Positions 9,271 through 18,840 are shown, counted from the stretch's first letter. The stretch: 64,000 nt of DNA from Promethearchaeota archaeon (GCA_019058445.1 JAHPZA010000007.1:1-64000), one strand, 5' to 3'. Translations and numbers: made by a program. The notes: generated by a model not told the origin, from the letters alone.

Positions 9271-10251
9271 ATGGAATTGAAAGAAATATTATTAAATTTA
9301 AAAATGGTTATGTTTGGTGGGAAGGGGGGTGTGGGCAAAACGACTTGTGCGGCAAGTTCAGCAATTTGGGCTGCTGAGCATGGGAAAAATACTTTAATTA
9401 TTAGTACCGACCCTGCTCACTCTTTAGGTGATAGTTTGGGGGTAGAGTTACCGCCTGGTGAGCCAACTCCTATTAAACAAATTAAAAATTTAACTGCCCT
9501 AGAAATTAATCCTAAGGCAAACATGACCGAATTCAAGGGATTAACCACCATGAATCCTATGGAAGATATGGGTATGGGGGGTATGATGGAAGGTTTGGGC
9601 ATGAGTGATATCCAAGAATTTGCTTCTATGAATCCTCCAGGGATTGATGAAGCATTAGCATTTGGAAAGGTTTTAGAATTTATTGAAACGGAACATGATT
9701 ATGATCTAATTATTTTTGATACCGCTCCAACTGGACATACTCTTAGATTCTTAAGTCTTCCAGAGACGTTATCAGGATGGATCGGGAAATTATTGAAATT
9801 AAGAATGAAAATTGGCAAATTTTTTGGAGTTTTCAAAAAAATGTTTGGAAAAGATGGAATGGAAGAGGATAATTCGCTAGAGCTTCTACAAAGACTTAAA
9901 AATTCTATCGTGAACGCTCGAGATGATCTTACAGATCCTTCTATAAATTCGTTTGTTGTGGTGACAATTCCCGAAGAGATGGCTATAGCTGAAACTGGCA
10001 GACTTTTAAATGAGTTGTTGAGATATAATATTCCAAATTCAGATATTATAATAAACCAATTATACCAAGATCCAACAGAATTATGTGATTTTTGTAAATC
10101 CCGGAGAGATATGCAGCAAAAAAATTTAAGCAAGATAAGAGAAATTTTTGGAGAAAAATTAAGTAAAAAATTAATAGAAATCCCACTTTTTAAGACTGAA
10201 ATAAGAGGGTATGAAAGATTAAAAGAAATAAGTGAGTTTTTAATTCAATAA
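9271..10251 (+). CDS. Get3/ArsA-family ATPase
   Basis: 326 aa. Member of the SIMIBI ATPases that deliver tail-anchored membrane proteins (Get3/TRC40), related to the arsenite pump ATPase ArsA. It has the deviant Walker A KGGVGKTT near residue 18, the A-loop STDPAHSLGDSLG, switch II DTAPTGHTLRF, and a C-terminal CDFCKSRRD zinc-type CxxC that in Get3 holds the dimer. A Met/Gly-rich stretch (GMGGMMEGLGM, about 100-110) lies in the client-binding region and fits a hydrophobic groove. With one ATPase domain it is Get3-like and not the duplicated ArsA. Confidence 0.9.
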   Translation: MELKEILLNLKMVMFGGKGGVGKTTCAASSAIWAAEHGKNTLIISTDPAHSLGDSLGVELPPGEPTPIKQIKNLTALEINPKANMTEFKGLTTMNPMEDMGMGGMMEGLGMSDIQEFASMNPPGIDEALAFGKVLEFIETEHDYDLIIFDTAPTGHTLRFLSLPETLSGWIGKLLKLRMKIGKFFGVFKKMFGKDGMEEDNSLELLQRLKNSIVNARDDLTDPSINSFVVVTIPEEMAIAETGRLLNELLRYNIPNSDIIINQLYQDPTELCDFCKSRRDMQQKNLSKIREIFGEKLSKKLIEIPLFKTEIRGYERLKEISEFLIQ

Positions 10252-10253
10252 AA

Positions 10254-11213
10254 TTATGCTTTAAATTCTTTTTTATAAGTACAATACAAGCAAATTTTAG
10301 TATTACCACAGGGATATCCGCAAACTTCACAAGAATTATAATATTTTTGTTCATGCTGGTGATAAAGGAGTTCTGATATCTCTAAAAATCCATTGAAAAG
10401 ATTAAATTCAATTTCTGGACTGTATTTTTTACAATCTTGGATAAAATCTAACACTCTTTTTCGTAGTATCGGATCTTTTTCCCTGTATGGACAATGAGAA
10501 GGATAGTGATTAAGATTTTTCAAATTTGAATATAAAAAGATTTCCTCTTCGGGAATTCTCATCAATGGTGAAATTCTTTTTATAAAGAATTTGTGAACGT
10601 TATTATCTGCCCGTTTAAAGATGTATTGATTTGAAAGTAAGTGAAATCTTTTAAATAATATATTCATTAGAAAAGTTTCAGCAATATCGGTTAGATTGTG
10701 TCCCATAGCAAGAACATCAGCACCCAAGTCTTTAGCACCATCATTTAGTAGTCGCCTTCTCAGTGTAGCGCAATAATTACAGGCATTTTGGTAATTATCT
10801 GTATTCTTTTTGAGAGAGACAATCTCATCTAATGGTTTTCCTATTTTCTCCCTAAAAGTAATAATTTTATGCTTTACTCCATATTTTTTACAGAAATCAC
10901 GAGCAGATTTAATGCTTCTGTTTCTATAATTCGCTATTCCCTCATCGATAGATAAGGCTATGAGAGGTTTTGATTGATAGTTTTGTTCTTGTATTTTTAT
11001 AAGATTATAAAGGAGAGTTAAAGAATCTTTTCCCCCTGATATAGCAACAACAATGTTATCCCGGGGATTTAGCATTTGATATTTAGAGATGGTTTTATTG
11101 ATATTTTTCTCTATACTGTTAACAAAACAATCTTTACAGAGGAATTCACCTGAATATTTTCTATGTATCACTAATGCGTCTTTATGGCAATATGTACAGT
11201 TTCCAATCTGCAT
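10254..11213 (-). CDS. tRNA 2-thiolation protein, NcsA/CTU1/TtuA family
   Basis: 319 aa from ATG 11213; a GTG at 11255 would add 14 residues. PP-loop ATPase that thiolates tRNA uridines or thymidine. There is a CTYC...CKDC zinc finger at the N-terminus, the PP-loop AISGGKDSLTLL, the CNYC centre motif followed by RRRLLNDGAKDLGAD, the GHNLTDIAETFLMN helix, and a second zinc finger at the C-terminus (CEVCGYPCGNTKICLYC). These match the NcsA/Ncs6 family. I prefer the later start because the zinc finger begins directly after it. It converges with the Get3 gene, with 2 bp between the stops, and follows the S2P gene in the same direction. Confidence 0.88.
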   Translation of the reverse strand: MQIGNCTYCHKDALVIHRKYSGEFLCKDCFVNSIEKNINKTISKYQMLNPRDNIVVAISGGKDSLTLLYNLIKIQEQNYQSKPLIALSIDEGIANYRNRSIKSARDFCKKYGVKHKIITFREKIGKPLDEIVSLKKNTDNYQNACNYCATLRRRLLNDGAKDLGADVLAMGHNLTDIAETFLMNILFKRFHLLSNQYIFKRADNNVHKFFIKRISPLMRIPEEEIFLYSNLKNLNHYPSHCPYREKDPILRKRVLDFIQDCKKYSPEIEFNLFNGFLEISELLYHQHEQKYYNSCEVCGYPCGNTKICLYCTYKKEFKA

Positions 11214-11268
11214 ATACAAGTTATAGCCATAATTTATATCGTTAATACAAATCACATCATATTTTCTT

Positions 11269-13095
11269 TCAGATCCAAAAGGTAACAGCGCCTAATAAGA
11301 AAAACGATAAAATAAAATTCGCGGCAATTATAACCAGTGCAATAATTCGAATAGTATTTAAAATCATTTTTTTCTGTCGCTTCTTCTCATCGTGCAGATA
11401 TTCATATGATACTTCAATAAGGGAATTATCTGGCAAGGTTGTTTCTTCAGGAAAATCGAAAGCAACAGTTGACTTAAATCCATCTCCAATGGTATCTTTA
11501 AGGGAGTATTTATTTTCACTTACTTGAATTTCACTCTGACCTTCAATTCCCAATCTGGTTTTAGATTGATCTTTCATAATGATCTTTATAGAATCTACTT
11601 TTTCAACGCGATATTCTGATAAGGGATAATCATTTTCTCCTTTTTTATACCAAATTCTCTCTTTCTTTTTTCTTGTCTTTATATATTTTTCTCCTACACC
11701 CCACTTTACAAGTTCCTTCACAACGCGATCTCCATCGAAGATAGGAAGAGGCATCATATTAAAAATAGTAATACTAAAAGCTATTATCCATAACCATATG
11801 AGTTCTCTTATTAAAAAATCAGGAAAACTACCCCCAAGCAGTTTTGACAGATCATTTTTCGGCATCCAGTATAATTTTGTTAAAATTCCAATTCTAACTC
11901 CATCAAGCTCAACATCTAAATAATAGTTCTTTCCATCCTTTGAAGTCAGCTTCATTTTAGTTAAGTTGTAGTGTGTTAAATATTTTTCAAGAGTTTTTCC
12001 TTTTCCCACATTGATATAAGATCCGTTAATTTTTGTAATTATTAATCCTTCCTCCAATTTTTCATTGTAATTATTTCCACCCTCTTCTTTTGAATAAATA
12101 TAGGTAATTTTTAATTCTGTGTCAGATGCATATTCATATAAAAAACCTATGTTATAACGTGGTCCTAAATTGATATCTTTTTCTTCATATTTTCCTGTTC
12201 TTGGTCGATATATCTTTAAAGTCAACTCATCTCCAACTGAAACTTTTATTCGATGCGTATGATTTTCTAAAACTGTATTAAGTGTCCTATATCTATCAAA
12301 ATTATAAAAATCCTCGTGCGATCCTTTTTTCTTTACAGCCCTAATTACATCTCCGGGATCTAAATTTCCCTCATTAAAACCCCCCTGTTCCTCTGTTAAC
12401 ACAGTATCAACTTGATAGAGCTGTGGACCATAAAATGGAGAAATAAGAAAAGAAAAATTTAAGATTAATAAAAACGCGATTCCCGCTGTAGTTGCATTTA
12501 CAAAAGTACCGGCTGAAGCAATTCTTAAGCGGGTATTCCTATGAAATTTTGATGAGTTTAATTCTCTTTCATTAACTTCGACGAACGCACCTAATCCTAT
12601 CAAATAAAAAAATCCAGCTCCGAGTACTCCAGTCGATTTTACTTCTACTCCATCTGTACTTGCAGCGATTCCGTGTGCAAATTCATGTGTTGTCATGACA
12701 AATAAAATGGGTATGATAAGATACATAAATATTGGTAAACTTACCGTTACGCCGGGAATTAGAGGTGTAACCGCATTTTCTATTCTTGGATTTGTGATTA
12801 AGTTTATAAGATTAATAAAAAAGAAGAAAAATGCAAAAATTGTGAACCCAAAAGAGATGAATATTCCAATGGTCCAGAAAATTCGCCAAAATCTTGGCGC
12901 TTTTTTCGATATTTTTAAAATAAAATTATTTAATTTTTTAGTTTTAAATAAAGCTAATAAAGGGAAGAAAACAATAGCAGCATCTTTTTTCTTTCTTAAC
13001 AAATATGATGAAAGCCCCACAATTCCCCAAAAAACCATGGAAAGGAGAAACCACGGATTTAAAAAAATATCTATTATTAAATCAGATAAAGTCAT
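11269..13095 (-). CDS. Site-2 protease-type M50 membrane metalloprotease
   Basis: 608 aa. Intramembrane zinc protease. N-terminal membrane helices precede the active-site motif THEFAHG (HExxH, about residue 138). A long luminal/PDZ-like middle section (about 220-400) is followed by the second metal ligand motif PLPIFDGDRV (about 445) in another membrane helix, then a soluble domain and a final C-terminal membrane helix. The archaeal family is likely involved in membrane-protein turnover or regulated cleavage; the substrate is unknown. It lies 55 bp upstream of the thiolase ATG chosen here (13 bp from the alternative GTG) and may be co-transcribed with it. Confidence 0.88.
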   Translation of the reverse strand: MTLSDLIIDIFLNPWFLLSMVFWGIVGLSSYLLRKKKDAAIVFFPLLALFKTKKLNNFILKISKKAPRFWRIFWTIGIFISFGFTIFAFFFFFINLINLITNPRIENAVTPLIPGVTVSLPIFMYLIIPILFVMTTHEFAHGIAASTDGVEVKSTGVLGAGFFYLIGLGAFVEVNERELNSSKFHRNTRLRIASAGTFVNATTAGIAFLLILNFSFLISPFYGPQLYQVDTVLTEEQGGFNEGNLDPGDVIRAVKKKGSHEDFYNFDRYRTLNTVLENHTHRIKVSVGDELTLKIYRPRTGKYEEKDINLGPRYNIGFLYEYASDTELKITYIYSKEEGGNNYNEKLEEGLIITKINGSYINVGKGKTLEKYLTHYNLTKMKLTSKDGKNYYLDVELDGVRIGILTKLYWMPKNDLSKLLGGSFPDFLIRELIWLWIIAFSITIFNMMPLPIFDGDRVVKELVKWGVGEKYIKTRKKKERIWYKKGENDYPLSEYRVEKVDSIKIIMKDQSKTRLGIEGQSEIQVSENKYSLKDTIGDGFKSTVAFDFPEETTLPDNSLIEVSYEYLHDEKKRQKKMILNTIRIIALVIIAANFILSFFLLGAVTFWI

Positions 13096-13210
13096 TGAGC
13101 AACTATTAATCTTATTTGGTAAGGGAAATTATGAATGAAAATTAAGGTTATCGATTTCAATATAAAATAGAGAGTAATTAAAACAATTGGTTTGGACTAG
13201 ATCACCATTA

Positions 13211-14017
13211 TCATGAAATGATTTTATTCCGCTTTAATACCCAATTATCGATTAAAAATTTCTGTGCCAAATTTTGCTTTGGAATATATGGACGATGAAT
13301 TGTTGATTTAGGAATCCAAATTTTCTTTCCACTATTAAAATCTATTAACAGAGCTTTATGCGTTTCTCCAGAAATAGTTCCATCAATGTTAATCACATCA
13401 TTTACTAAATTCGTATTAGAAGATGATTTTGGGTCAACAATATTATCTTGTTTAAGAGGAGGAGCGATCGTCTCTGCTACGGTGTTTTGTGGTTGACTGT
13501 TTTGATAAAGTGGATTATAGAATTCATCATAGTTTTTTCCATTATGGGAAAGATAATTGATATCTTTAGGAGTATGTGAATCAGTCTTTCCTTTACTCAC
13601 ATTTTCATGTGGAGAAGAAGTCGCATATTTAATTTTTTCATCTAAAATATGGGTTAACAACAGTCTTAATAGTTCTGCCTGAGGAGAATTTATCATCTTT
13701 GAATATTTATCAATTTTTATCCATAAAGTTTTAGCTTTTTCATCCTCCCATCCAAAAGAAATAGATGTTTTATTATCTTTATATGTATGAAAACTCTGCC
13801 AATTAAGCGTTTTACGGTTCAATACATTAAGAATCATTATTATCTCCTCTAAAGAACACTTAATCACTTTCCCTTCCCCCGCAGATGATTTTTCCCAGAT
13901 TCCATCACTTTTCCTTTTGATACATCTTATAAATAAAAAAGCATCTGATTTAGAGGAGCTATTTATGATTAATCCCGTATTTTGGCCAAAAAAACTCTGA
14001 GAATGCTGATCTGCCAT
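13211..14017 (-). CDS. Uncharacterised two-domain protein
   Basis: 268 aa, not recognised. Residues about 1-135 look like one compact alpha/beta domain rich in Lys and Trp (SDGIWEK, LNWQSFH, SFGWEDE, LWIKIDKY). A polar Ser/Pro/Asn-rich linker follows (about 140-215). The C-terminal 50 residues have ALLIDFNSGKKIWIPKSTIH, a beta-hairpin pattern ending in W-I-P-K-S that I associate, without certainty, with small beta-barrel nucleic-acid-linked proteins. No signal peptide or membrane helix. The initiator tRNA and an RPA-like gene lie on its upstream side, divergently oriented. Confidence 0.6.
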   Translation of the reverse strand: MADQHSQSFFGQNTGLIINSSSKSDAFLFIRCIKRKSDGIWEKSSAGEGKVIKCSLEEIIMILNVLNRKTLNWQSFHTYKDNKTSISFGWEDEKAKTLWIKIDKYSKMINSPQAELLRLLLTHILDEKIKYATSSPHENVSKGKTDSHTPKDINYLSHNGKNYDEFYNPLYQNSQPQNTVAETIAPPLKQDNIVDPKSSSNTNLVNDVINIDGTISGETHKALLIDFNSGKKIWIPKSTIHRPYIPKQNLAQKFLIDNWVLKRNKIIS

Positions 14018-14170
14018 TTTAGATATATACTCCCATTTTTTATTATTCTATACCCAATCTTTCTACATAAATTAATAAACGCCACTAAAAAAGGGAAAAC
14101 ATTAAATTATTGGAATATTATTATGATTCATAAATCATTATACTATCTCATTGGAACAAAATTTACCCTT

Positions 14171-14341
14171 AGCGGGGTGGGCTAGCCTGGTTTATGCCGC
14201 AGGGCTCATAAATGGAAAAAAAGATTTCCACTTAAGAAACCCTGAGATCGTTCGTTCAACATGGAAATACGGGACGGGATTTCCTGCTGGATAAAGTATC
14301 CGCTGAATTCCAGCGTTATGGATCTCGAACCCCCGCTACCA
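14171..14341 (+). tRNA. initiator tRNA-Met (CAT) with two introns and encoded CCA
   Basis: Exons assemble to a standard 76-nt tRNA: acceptor AGCGGGG/CCCCGCT, D-stem GGC/GCC, anticodon arm CAGGG-CTCATAA-CCCTG, T-arm GTTCG-TTCAACT-CGAAC, discriminator A (14338) and encoded CCA (14339-14341). The A1-U72 pair and the GGG/CCC pairs at the base of the anticodon loop mark it as initiator. Intron 1 is about 14211-14238 (28 nt, hairpin TGGAAA/TTTCCA) at the canonical 37/38 site. Intron 2 is about 14260-14323 (64 nt, hairpins GGAAAT/ATTTCC and GCTGGA/TCCAGC) inside the T-loop. Exact splice points are inferred. This accounts for most of the 455-bp gap between protein genes. Confidence 0.88.
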
Positions 14342-14485
14342 TTTTCCTTCTTTATTACAACTTTTTATTACTAGATACTAAATTATATGAGATAAAATAT
14401 GGAAAATAGATGGTATTTGTAGGTATTTATATCTTAATAGATAGTTCTATATTAATAAATATTTTATAAACATATGTTGATCTCT

Positions 14486-15232
14486 ATGAATGAAATACAA
14501 AGTTTTAAAAGATTCCCCTCAGTGTGTTGTTGGATAAAACATATTTTAGAGGGACAATATGTAAGTAATGATAATTCATATGTAACGATATTTGGGAAAG
14601 TTAAAAGAGTACGGATTGTGGCAACCATTATAGACAAGCGAGAGATTATTAGTACTCAAGATAGGGAAGATACGGATTCATTAGAAGAAGAGGAAGATGT
14701 TAAATTAAATTTGGAATTTAAGTTAGATGATGGTACAGGTTTGATTCGGGCAATTCTGTTTCAGGTAAATCCAGATCAATATACTGATTTTGTTAAAGGA
14801 GATATTATAGATATTGTTGGAAGAATTGGAGAATGGAATGGGGTACCTCAAATTTATCCTGAAATCATTAAGAAAGTACGAGAACCGGATTTAATATTAT
14901 TAAGAAACGCAGAAATTTTAAAAGAGATTAAATTTGGAGAAACACAACAAATACCAGTAAAAATCAAGGAGGTTTCTGAGATTGATATATCTTCTGATGA
15001 AATTGATATAAATGAATTATTTGAAAATGAAAACGGTTCCGAGTCTGACGAGGTGAAAGAGAAAATCTATTCCATAATCAAAAAATATACTAAAGAGGGG
15101 AAGGGGATAAAGTTTGAAGAATTAAGAAACAGAGTAGAACTTTCTGAAGAAGAATTTAAGAATTATATTACAGATTTAGAGATGGAATCAAAAATTTATC
15201 AATCCGAAGAAGGGATTTATCAGAGTTATTAA
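14486..15232 (+). CDS. RPA32-like single-stranded DNA-binding protein
   Basis: 248 aa from ATG 14486; an ATG at 14474 adds four residues. Residues about 30-145 form an OB fold (YVTIFGKVKRVRIV, LDDGTGLIRAILFQ, DFVKGDIIDIVGRIGEW, PQIYPEIIKKV). After an acidic linker, residues about 185-248 look like a winged helix (VKEKIYSIIKKYTKEGKGIKF, then LEMESKIYQSEEGIYQSY). OB fold plus C-terminal winged helix is the layout of the eukaryotic RPA2 subunit. It likely binds ssDNA in replication and repair. It stands upstream of the aIF2-beta operon. Confidence 0.82.
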   Translation: MNEIQSFKRFPSVCCWIKHILEGQYVSNDNSYVTIFGKVKRVRIVATIIDKREIISTQDREDTDSLEEEEDVKLNLEFKLDDGTGLIRAILFQVNPDQYTDFVKGDIIDIVGRIGEWNGVPQIYPEIIKKVREPDLILLRNAEILKEIKFGETQQIPVKIKEVSEIDISSDEIDINELFENENGSESDEVKEKIYSIIKKYTKEGKGIKFEELRNRVELSEEEFKNYITDLEMESKIYQSEEGIYQSY

Positions 15233-15332
15233 TTTCCCTCCTAAAATTTTTTCTTTAAAAATCGTAAAAATATTATTCTAAGGAAGCATTATTATTAACT
15301 AATATTATTAATTATAGAAAAAAAAGATATTC

Positions 15333-15746
15333 ATGGATTTACACGATTATAATAAGTTATTGGATAGAGCATACGAAAAAATACCTGAAAATGCCAAACA
15401 ATCTAGTAGATTTGAAATCCCAACAGTCCAATTAAGGATTGAAAGTAAAAATACGTTTATTACCAATTTTAACAAAATCATAAACACCCTTAATAGAGAT
15501 GCCCGACATTTTTTAGGGATTTTTCTAAAAACAGCTGGAACAATGGGTGAAATACGAGGACAACAATTATTCTTAAAAGGAATTTATAAAGAACAAGTCC
15601 TCAATCGGTTAATTGAAAGTTATACTAAAGCTTATGTTTTATGTGATGTGTGTAATAAACCTGATACTCAAATTCAAAGGGAAGCAAAGAAATTATTTCT
15701 TAAATGTGGAGCATGTGGTGCACGAAGAGTAATTAAAGAAAAATAG
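15333..15746 (+). CDS. Translation initiation factor aIF2 subunit beta
   Basis: 137 aa, the usual archaeal length. Part of the heterotrimeric factor that carries initiator Met-tRNA to the ribosome. The core domain has the family pattern (RFEIPTVQLRIESKNTFITNF, INTLNRDARHFLGIFLKTAG, LKGIYKEQVLNRLIESY) and ends in a C2-C2 zinc ribbon (CDVCNKPDT... CGACGARRV). It heads a same-strand run of translation/ribosome-biogenesis genes (to 18456) with gaps of less than 50 bp. Confidence 0.95.
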   Translation: MDLHDYNKLLDRAYEKIPENAKQSSRFEIPTVQLRIESKNTFITNFNKIINTLNRDARHFLGIFLKTAGTMGEIRGQQLFLKGIYKEQVLNRLIESYTKAYVLCDVCNKPDTQIQREAKKLFLKCGACGARRVIKEK

Positions 15747-15779
15747 CTAATTCTTAACACGATAAATAGAAATTAAATT

Positions 15780-16076
15780 ATGAAAGTTTTCCTTAAGATT
15801 CATTATAAAAATGAAATTGAAACTGTAGCTTGTTGCGATGAAGGATTACTCGAACAAGTTTTTACCGAAGGTAATCTAAAGATTAAAATAACTAACCAGT
15901 TTTTTGGTGGGACGTTAATTAGCGTGGAGGAAGCAATTGAAATCTTAAAACAAGCATCCTATTTTAATATTGTGGGAAAAAATATTGTAAACAAAGCTGT
16001 TAGCTGCAAAATTCTCCCAATAGAAGGTGTGCGCTCTATCAATGGTGTTCCCATGGCAATGAAGATGATGTTTTAA
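15780..16076 (+). CDS. DUF424 family protein
   Basis: 98 aa. Matches archaeal DUF424 in length, in the central GGTLISVEEAIEILKQASYFNIVG segment (last residue of the stop overlaps the next ATG) and in position between aIF2-beta and NMD3, a common archaeal arrangement. Function not established; the neighbours suggest a link to translation or ribosome assembly. The stop overlaps the next start (TAATG), indicating coupling. Confidence 0.85.
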   Translation: MKVFLKIHYKNEIETVACCDEGLLEQVFTEGNLKIKITNQFFGGTLISVEEAIEILKQASYFNIVGKNIVNKAVSCKILPIEGVRSINGVPMAMKMMF

Positions 16077-16990
16077 TGTCTCGTAGGTTTTGTGCGATTT
16101 GTGGGAAAGATATCGATGATACCGCACCTCATGTTGGAATGTGCATGACCTGCTATGCAAAAGAGCATCCCTTGTTTGAATTACCAGAAAAATTTACAAT
16201 TAAAATCTGTATTGATTGTGGGAAGTATACCATAAAGGATGAGTGGGTAGAATCTCAAGAGAAAGAGATTTTTCTTATTGTTGAGAATGCCGTACGCAAG
16301 TTCTTATTAAAACCACATTCAAAAAATAACAAAATCAGATTTTCAATCACTTTTGATAAAAAGAGTCTCCTTTATTCATCAAAAGACTTGTTAAAATCAA
16401 TGACATTAGCAGTTGATGGTATGTTGATAGATAATGTAGCATTACAATACCAAAAGAAGATAAAAATAAATTTAGAATATGATTTATGTAAAAACTGTTC
16501 AAATATACGGGGTGGTACTTACTATTTATCAATAATTCAACTAAGGGTAAAAGATGAGACCCATTTTGATCTAATCGCGGAGGTTCTTGAAAACATACAT
16601 AATTACGTGGAGAAACTATTTGAGAAAGATCCTAGGCAATACATAACGAAAATTGAGGATCAAAAATATGGGGTTGATTTGTATTTGAGTACTAATGAGC
16701 TAATGAATTATATAATTACGCATCTACGGGCTAATTATCATTTTATATTAAAAAGATCAAAAAAATTAGTAGGGCGTGACTCTCAGAAAGGAAGAAACTT
16801 GTATAGATTTAAATCCTTGATTAAATTTTTACCGATCCATAAAAATGATATAATTCTCATTGGAAAAAAAAAGTATTATATTGAATCAATTTCAAAAAGT
16901 AAAGTCCTCTTAAAAACACACCAAGGAGATAAATTGATAAAAGAATATTCTTATTTTTTCAATGAAAAACTTACTATCAAAAGAGCATAG
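16076..16990 (+). CDS. NMD3 family ribosome-biogenesis protein
   Basis: 304 aa. Homologue of the eukaryotic 60S export adaptor NMD3; in archaea it presumably acts in large-subunit maturation since there is no nucleus. The N-terminus has paired zinc-binding motifs (CAICGKD... MCMTCYAKEHPLF... KICIDCGKY) and a further CKNC near residue 140 before SNIRGGTYYLSIIQLR. The eukaryotic C-terminal export signals are absent. Overlaps DUF424 by one base; Rio1 follows after 11 bp. Confidence 0.88.
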   Translation: MSRRFCAICGKDIDDTAPHVGMCMTCYAKEHPLFELPEKFTIKICIDCGKYTIKDEWVESQEKEIFLIVENAVRKFLLKPHSKNNKIRFSITFDKKSLLYSSKDLLKSMTLAVDGMLIDNVALQYQKKIKINLEYDLCKNCSNIRGGTYYLSIIQLRVKDETHFDLIAEVLENIHNYVEKLFEKDPRQYITKIEDQKYGVDLYLSTNELMNYIITHLRANYHFILKRSKKLVGRDSQKGRNLYRFKSLIKFLPIHKNDIILIGKKKYYIESISKSKVLLKTHQGDKLIKEYSYFFNEKLTIKRA

Positions 16991-17001
16991 AGGTCCAAAA
17001 A

Positions 17002-17850
17002 ATGGTAAAAGAGATTAATGATGTAGATGAGGATTTAGATGAGGATTTTGAAAGCGCTATAGATGATAATATGAATTCAAGTATAGATGAGCTTGAAAAG
17101 AAAAGCATTGATTCAAAACGAATTAAAAAAATCGATCAATCGAAAAAACGAGCAGTCATAGAATCAGTTTTTGATGAGCGTACAGTCTTTTTATTAAATA
17201 AGTTACTAGTAAATGGTCCTTTAGAAAGAGTTGAGGGGGTAATTTCAGCGGGGAAAGAAGCAAATGTCTATCTTGCATATGATCATAATGGTAACGAGGT
17301 AGCGATTAAAATATATAAAATTGATAGTAATACTTCAAAATGGATGAGAAACTATATTATTGGAGATCCACGATTTAAAAAAATTCCCCATAATGTTTCA
17401 AAAATCATATTTTTATGGGCCAGTAAAGAATTTAAAAATCTTCAGAGAGCTTATAAAGCGGGTTTAAGAGTACCAAAACCAATATATATTAAAAATAACC
17501 TTCTCTTGATGGAATATATCGGATTTGGGCCTATTCCCGCCCCATTATTGAAGGATATAAAAGACCCAGTTAATCTTGAGGAGATATATAATGAAATATT
17601 GCAATTTATCAAGATATTATATCAAAGGGCGAAATTAGTACATGGGGATCTTTCAGAATTTAATATTTTATATCATAACCAAAGACCCGTAGTAATTGAT
17701 ATTTCTCAAGCAGTTTCCACTCAACATCCTAAAGCAGAAATTTATTTAACGAGAGATATTAAAAATATTTTTCATTATTTTGAGAAACAAGGAGTTTCTA
17801 TTTTAGACCCAAAAACATTTTATTATGATGTTATAGAATTGGATAAATAA
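17002..17850 (+). CDS. RIO1-family atypical protein kinase
   Basis: 282 aa. Kinase/ATPase for late 40S maturation. An acidic N-terminal tail (1-50) leads into the kinase fold: nucleotide loop SAGKEANVYLAY, catalytic Lys in VAIKIYKID, the RIO1 flexible-loop segment around MRNYIIGDPRF, the catalytic loop VHGDLSEFNILY and the metal-binding VIDISQAVSTQHP. The family-specific GDPRF and STQHP segments distinguish RIO1 from RIO2. It sits between NMD3 and the KH-domain protein. Confidence 0.92.
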   Translation: MVKEINDVDEDLDEDFESAIDDNMNSSIDELEKKSIDSKRIKKIDQSKKRAVIESVFDERTVFLLNKLLVNGPLERVEGVISAGKEANVYLAYDHNGNEVAIKIYKIDSNTSKWMRNYIIGDPRFKKIPHNVSKIIFLWASKEFKNLQRAYKAGLRVPKPIYIKNNLLLMEYIGFGPIPAPLLKDIKDPVNLEEIYNEILQFIKILYQRAKLVHGDLSEFNILYHNQRPVVIDISQAVSTQHPKAEIYLTRDIKNIFHYFEKQGVSILDPKTFYYDVIELDK

Positions 17851-17898
17851 AAAAACAACCAATCATTAATGAATATACTCATAATTTAGGTTAAACTT

Positions 17899-18456
17899 AT
17901 GAAAATTTCTAAAGCGCGTATAGCAGTAGTGATTGGGAAGGGAGGAGAGATAAAAAGAGATATTGAACAGAAATTAGGCGTGAAAATTAATTTAGACAGT
18001 AATACGGGCGATTGTGAGATACAGCTAGAGCAAAGTAGTGCAGAAAACAATCCTTTAAATGTTTTTATCGCCGAAAAAATAGTGAATGCGATTAATAGGG
18101 GATTTAACCCAAATAAAGCATTGAAGCTAGTGGAAGAAACATACGATCTTGAGATTTTTAATCTTTTATCCATTTTAGGTAAATCTGAAAAGAGAATAAA
18201 ACATGTAAAGGGCCGAATTATTGGGAGAAACGGAGAGATGCGTAAAGCGATAGAGAAGTATGCTGAGTCCTTTATTTCAGTGTATGGAAAAACCATATCT
18301 ATTATTGCAGAATTTTCCAACTTACAAATCGCAAGAAAAGCTGTAAGCATGTTAATCAATGGCATGCCACATCATGTAGTATTAAAATTTTTAGAAAACA
18401 AATATAATCAAAAGAAAAAGGAAGAATTTCGCAAATTATATAAACCAGAATTTTAA
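17899..18456 (+). CDS. KH-domain protein, archaeal Dim2/Pno1 (Krr1-like)
   Basis: 185 aa with two KH domains. The first (about 5-75) has IGKGGEIKRDIEQKLGVKI. The second (about 105-160) has GRIIGRNGEMRKAIEKYAESFISVYG and ends with the Pno1-type INGMPHHVVLKFLE helix. Archaeal Dim2 binds small-subunit rRNA near its 3' end and aIF2-alpha. It closes the aIF2-beta/NMD3/Rio1 run, consistent with coordinated control of ribosome maturation and initiation. Confidence 0.9.
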   Translation: MKISKARIAVVIGKGGEIKRDIEQKLGVKINLDSNTGDCEIQLEQSSAENNPLNVFIAEKIVNAINRGFNPNKALKLVEETYDLEIFNLLSILGKSEKRIKHVKGRIIGRNGEMRKAIEKYAESFISVYGKTISIIAEFSNLQIARKAVSMLINGMPHHVVLKFLENKYNQKKKEEFRKLYKPEF

Positions 18457-18459
18457 ACC

Positions 18460-18828
18460 TTATTTTGAACCTTTTTTAAAATAGTTTTCTGAAGTATATC
18501 TCATAATATCCTTACCATAAATGATATCTTTTAATTCTTTAATTAATTTCTCGATGGTATCAAGATTTTTAACAGAATACAATTCATTAATTTCTTCCTT
18601 TTGATTATACTTCAAATTTACTTCAAAGCTTTTAATAGAGAAAAAGTCAGACTCATATGATTTAAAAATTACAATCCTTCGAGGATAGAGATTTTTTTCA
18701 TCTAAGTATATTGCAAAACCCTCAATAAAATACTCAACACTTATCGAAAAAAGCTCGTTAAAAGTATGAATCTTTGTTAAAACGGCCTCAATTTCGGCCT
18801 GAGTTTTGGGAGAATACTTATGTTCCAT
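18460..18828 (-). CDS. Uncharacterised 122-aa protein
   Basis: No family recognised. It is a soluble alpha/beta protein: an N-terminal helix (PKTQAEIEAVLTKIHTFNEL), a beta-rich middle with alternating aromatic residues, and a charged helix near the end. The stop lies 3 bp from the convergent KH gene. Its promoter region contains the 38-bp element shared with the ftsZ 3' end (see 18841-18925). Confidence 0.55.
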   Translation of the reverse strand: MEHKYSPKTQAEIEAVLTKIHTFNELFSISVEYFIEGFAIYLDEKNLYPRRIVIFKSYESDFFSIKSFEVNLKYNQKEEINELYSVKNLDTIEKLIKELKDIIYGKDIMRYTSENYFKKGSK

Positions 18829-18840
18829 ATATGTTTATTG

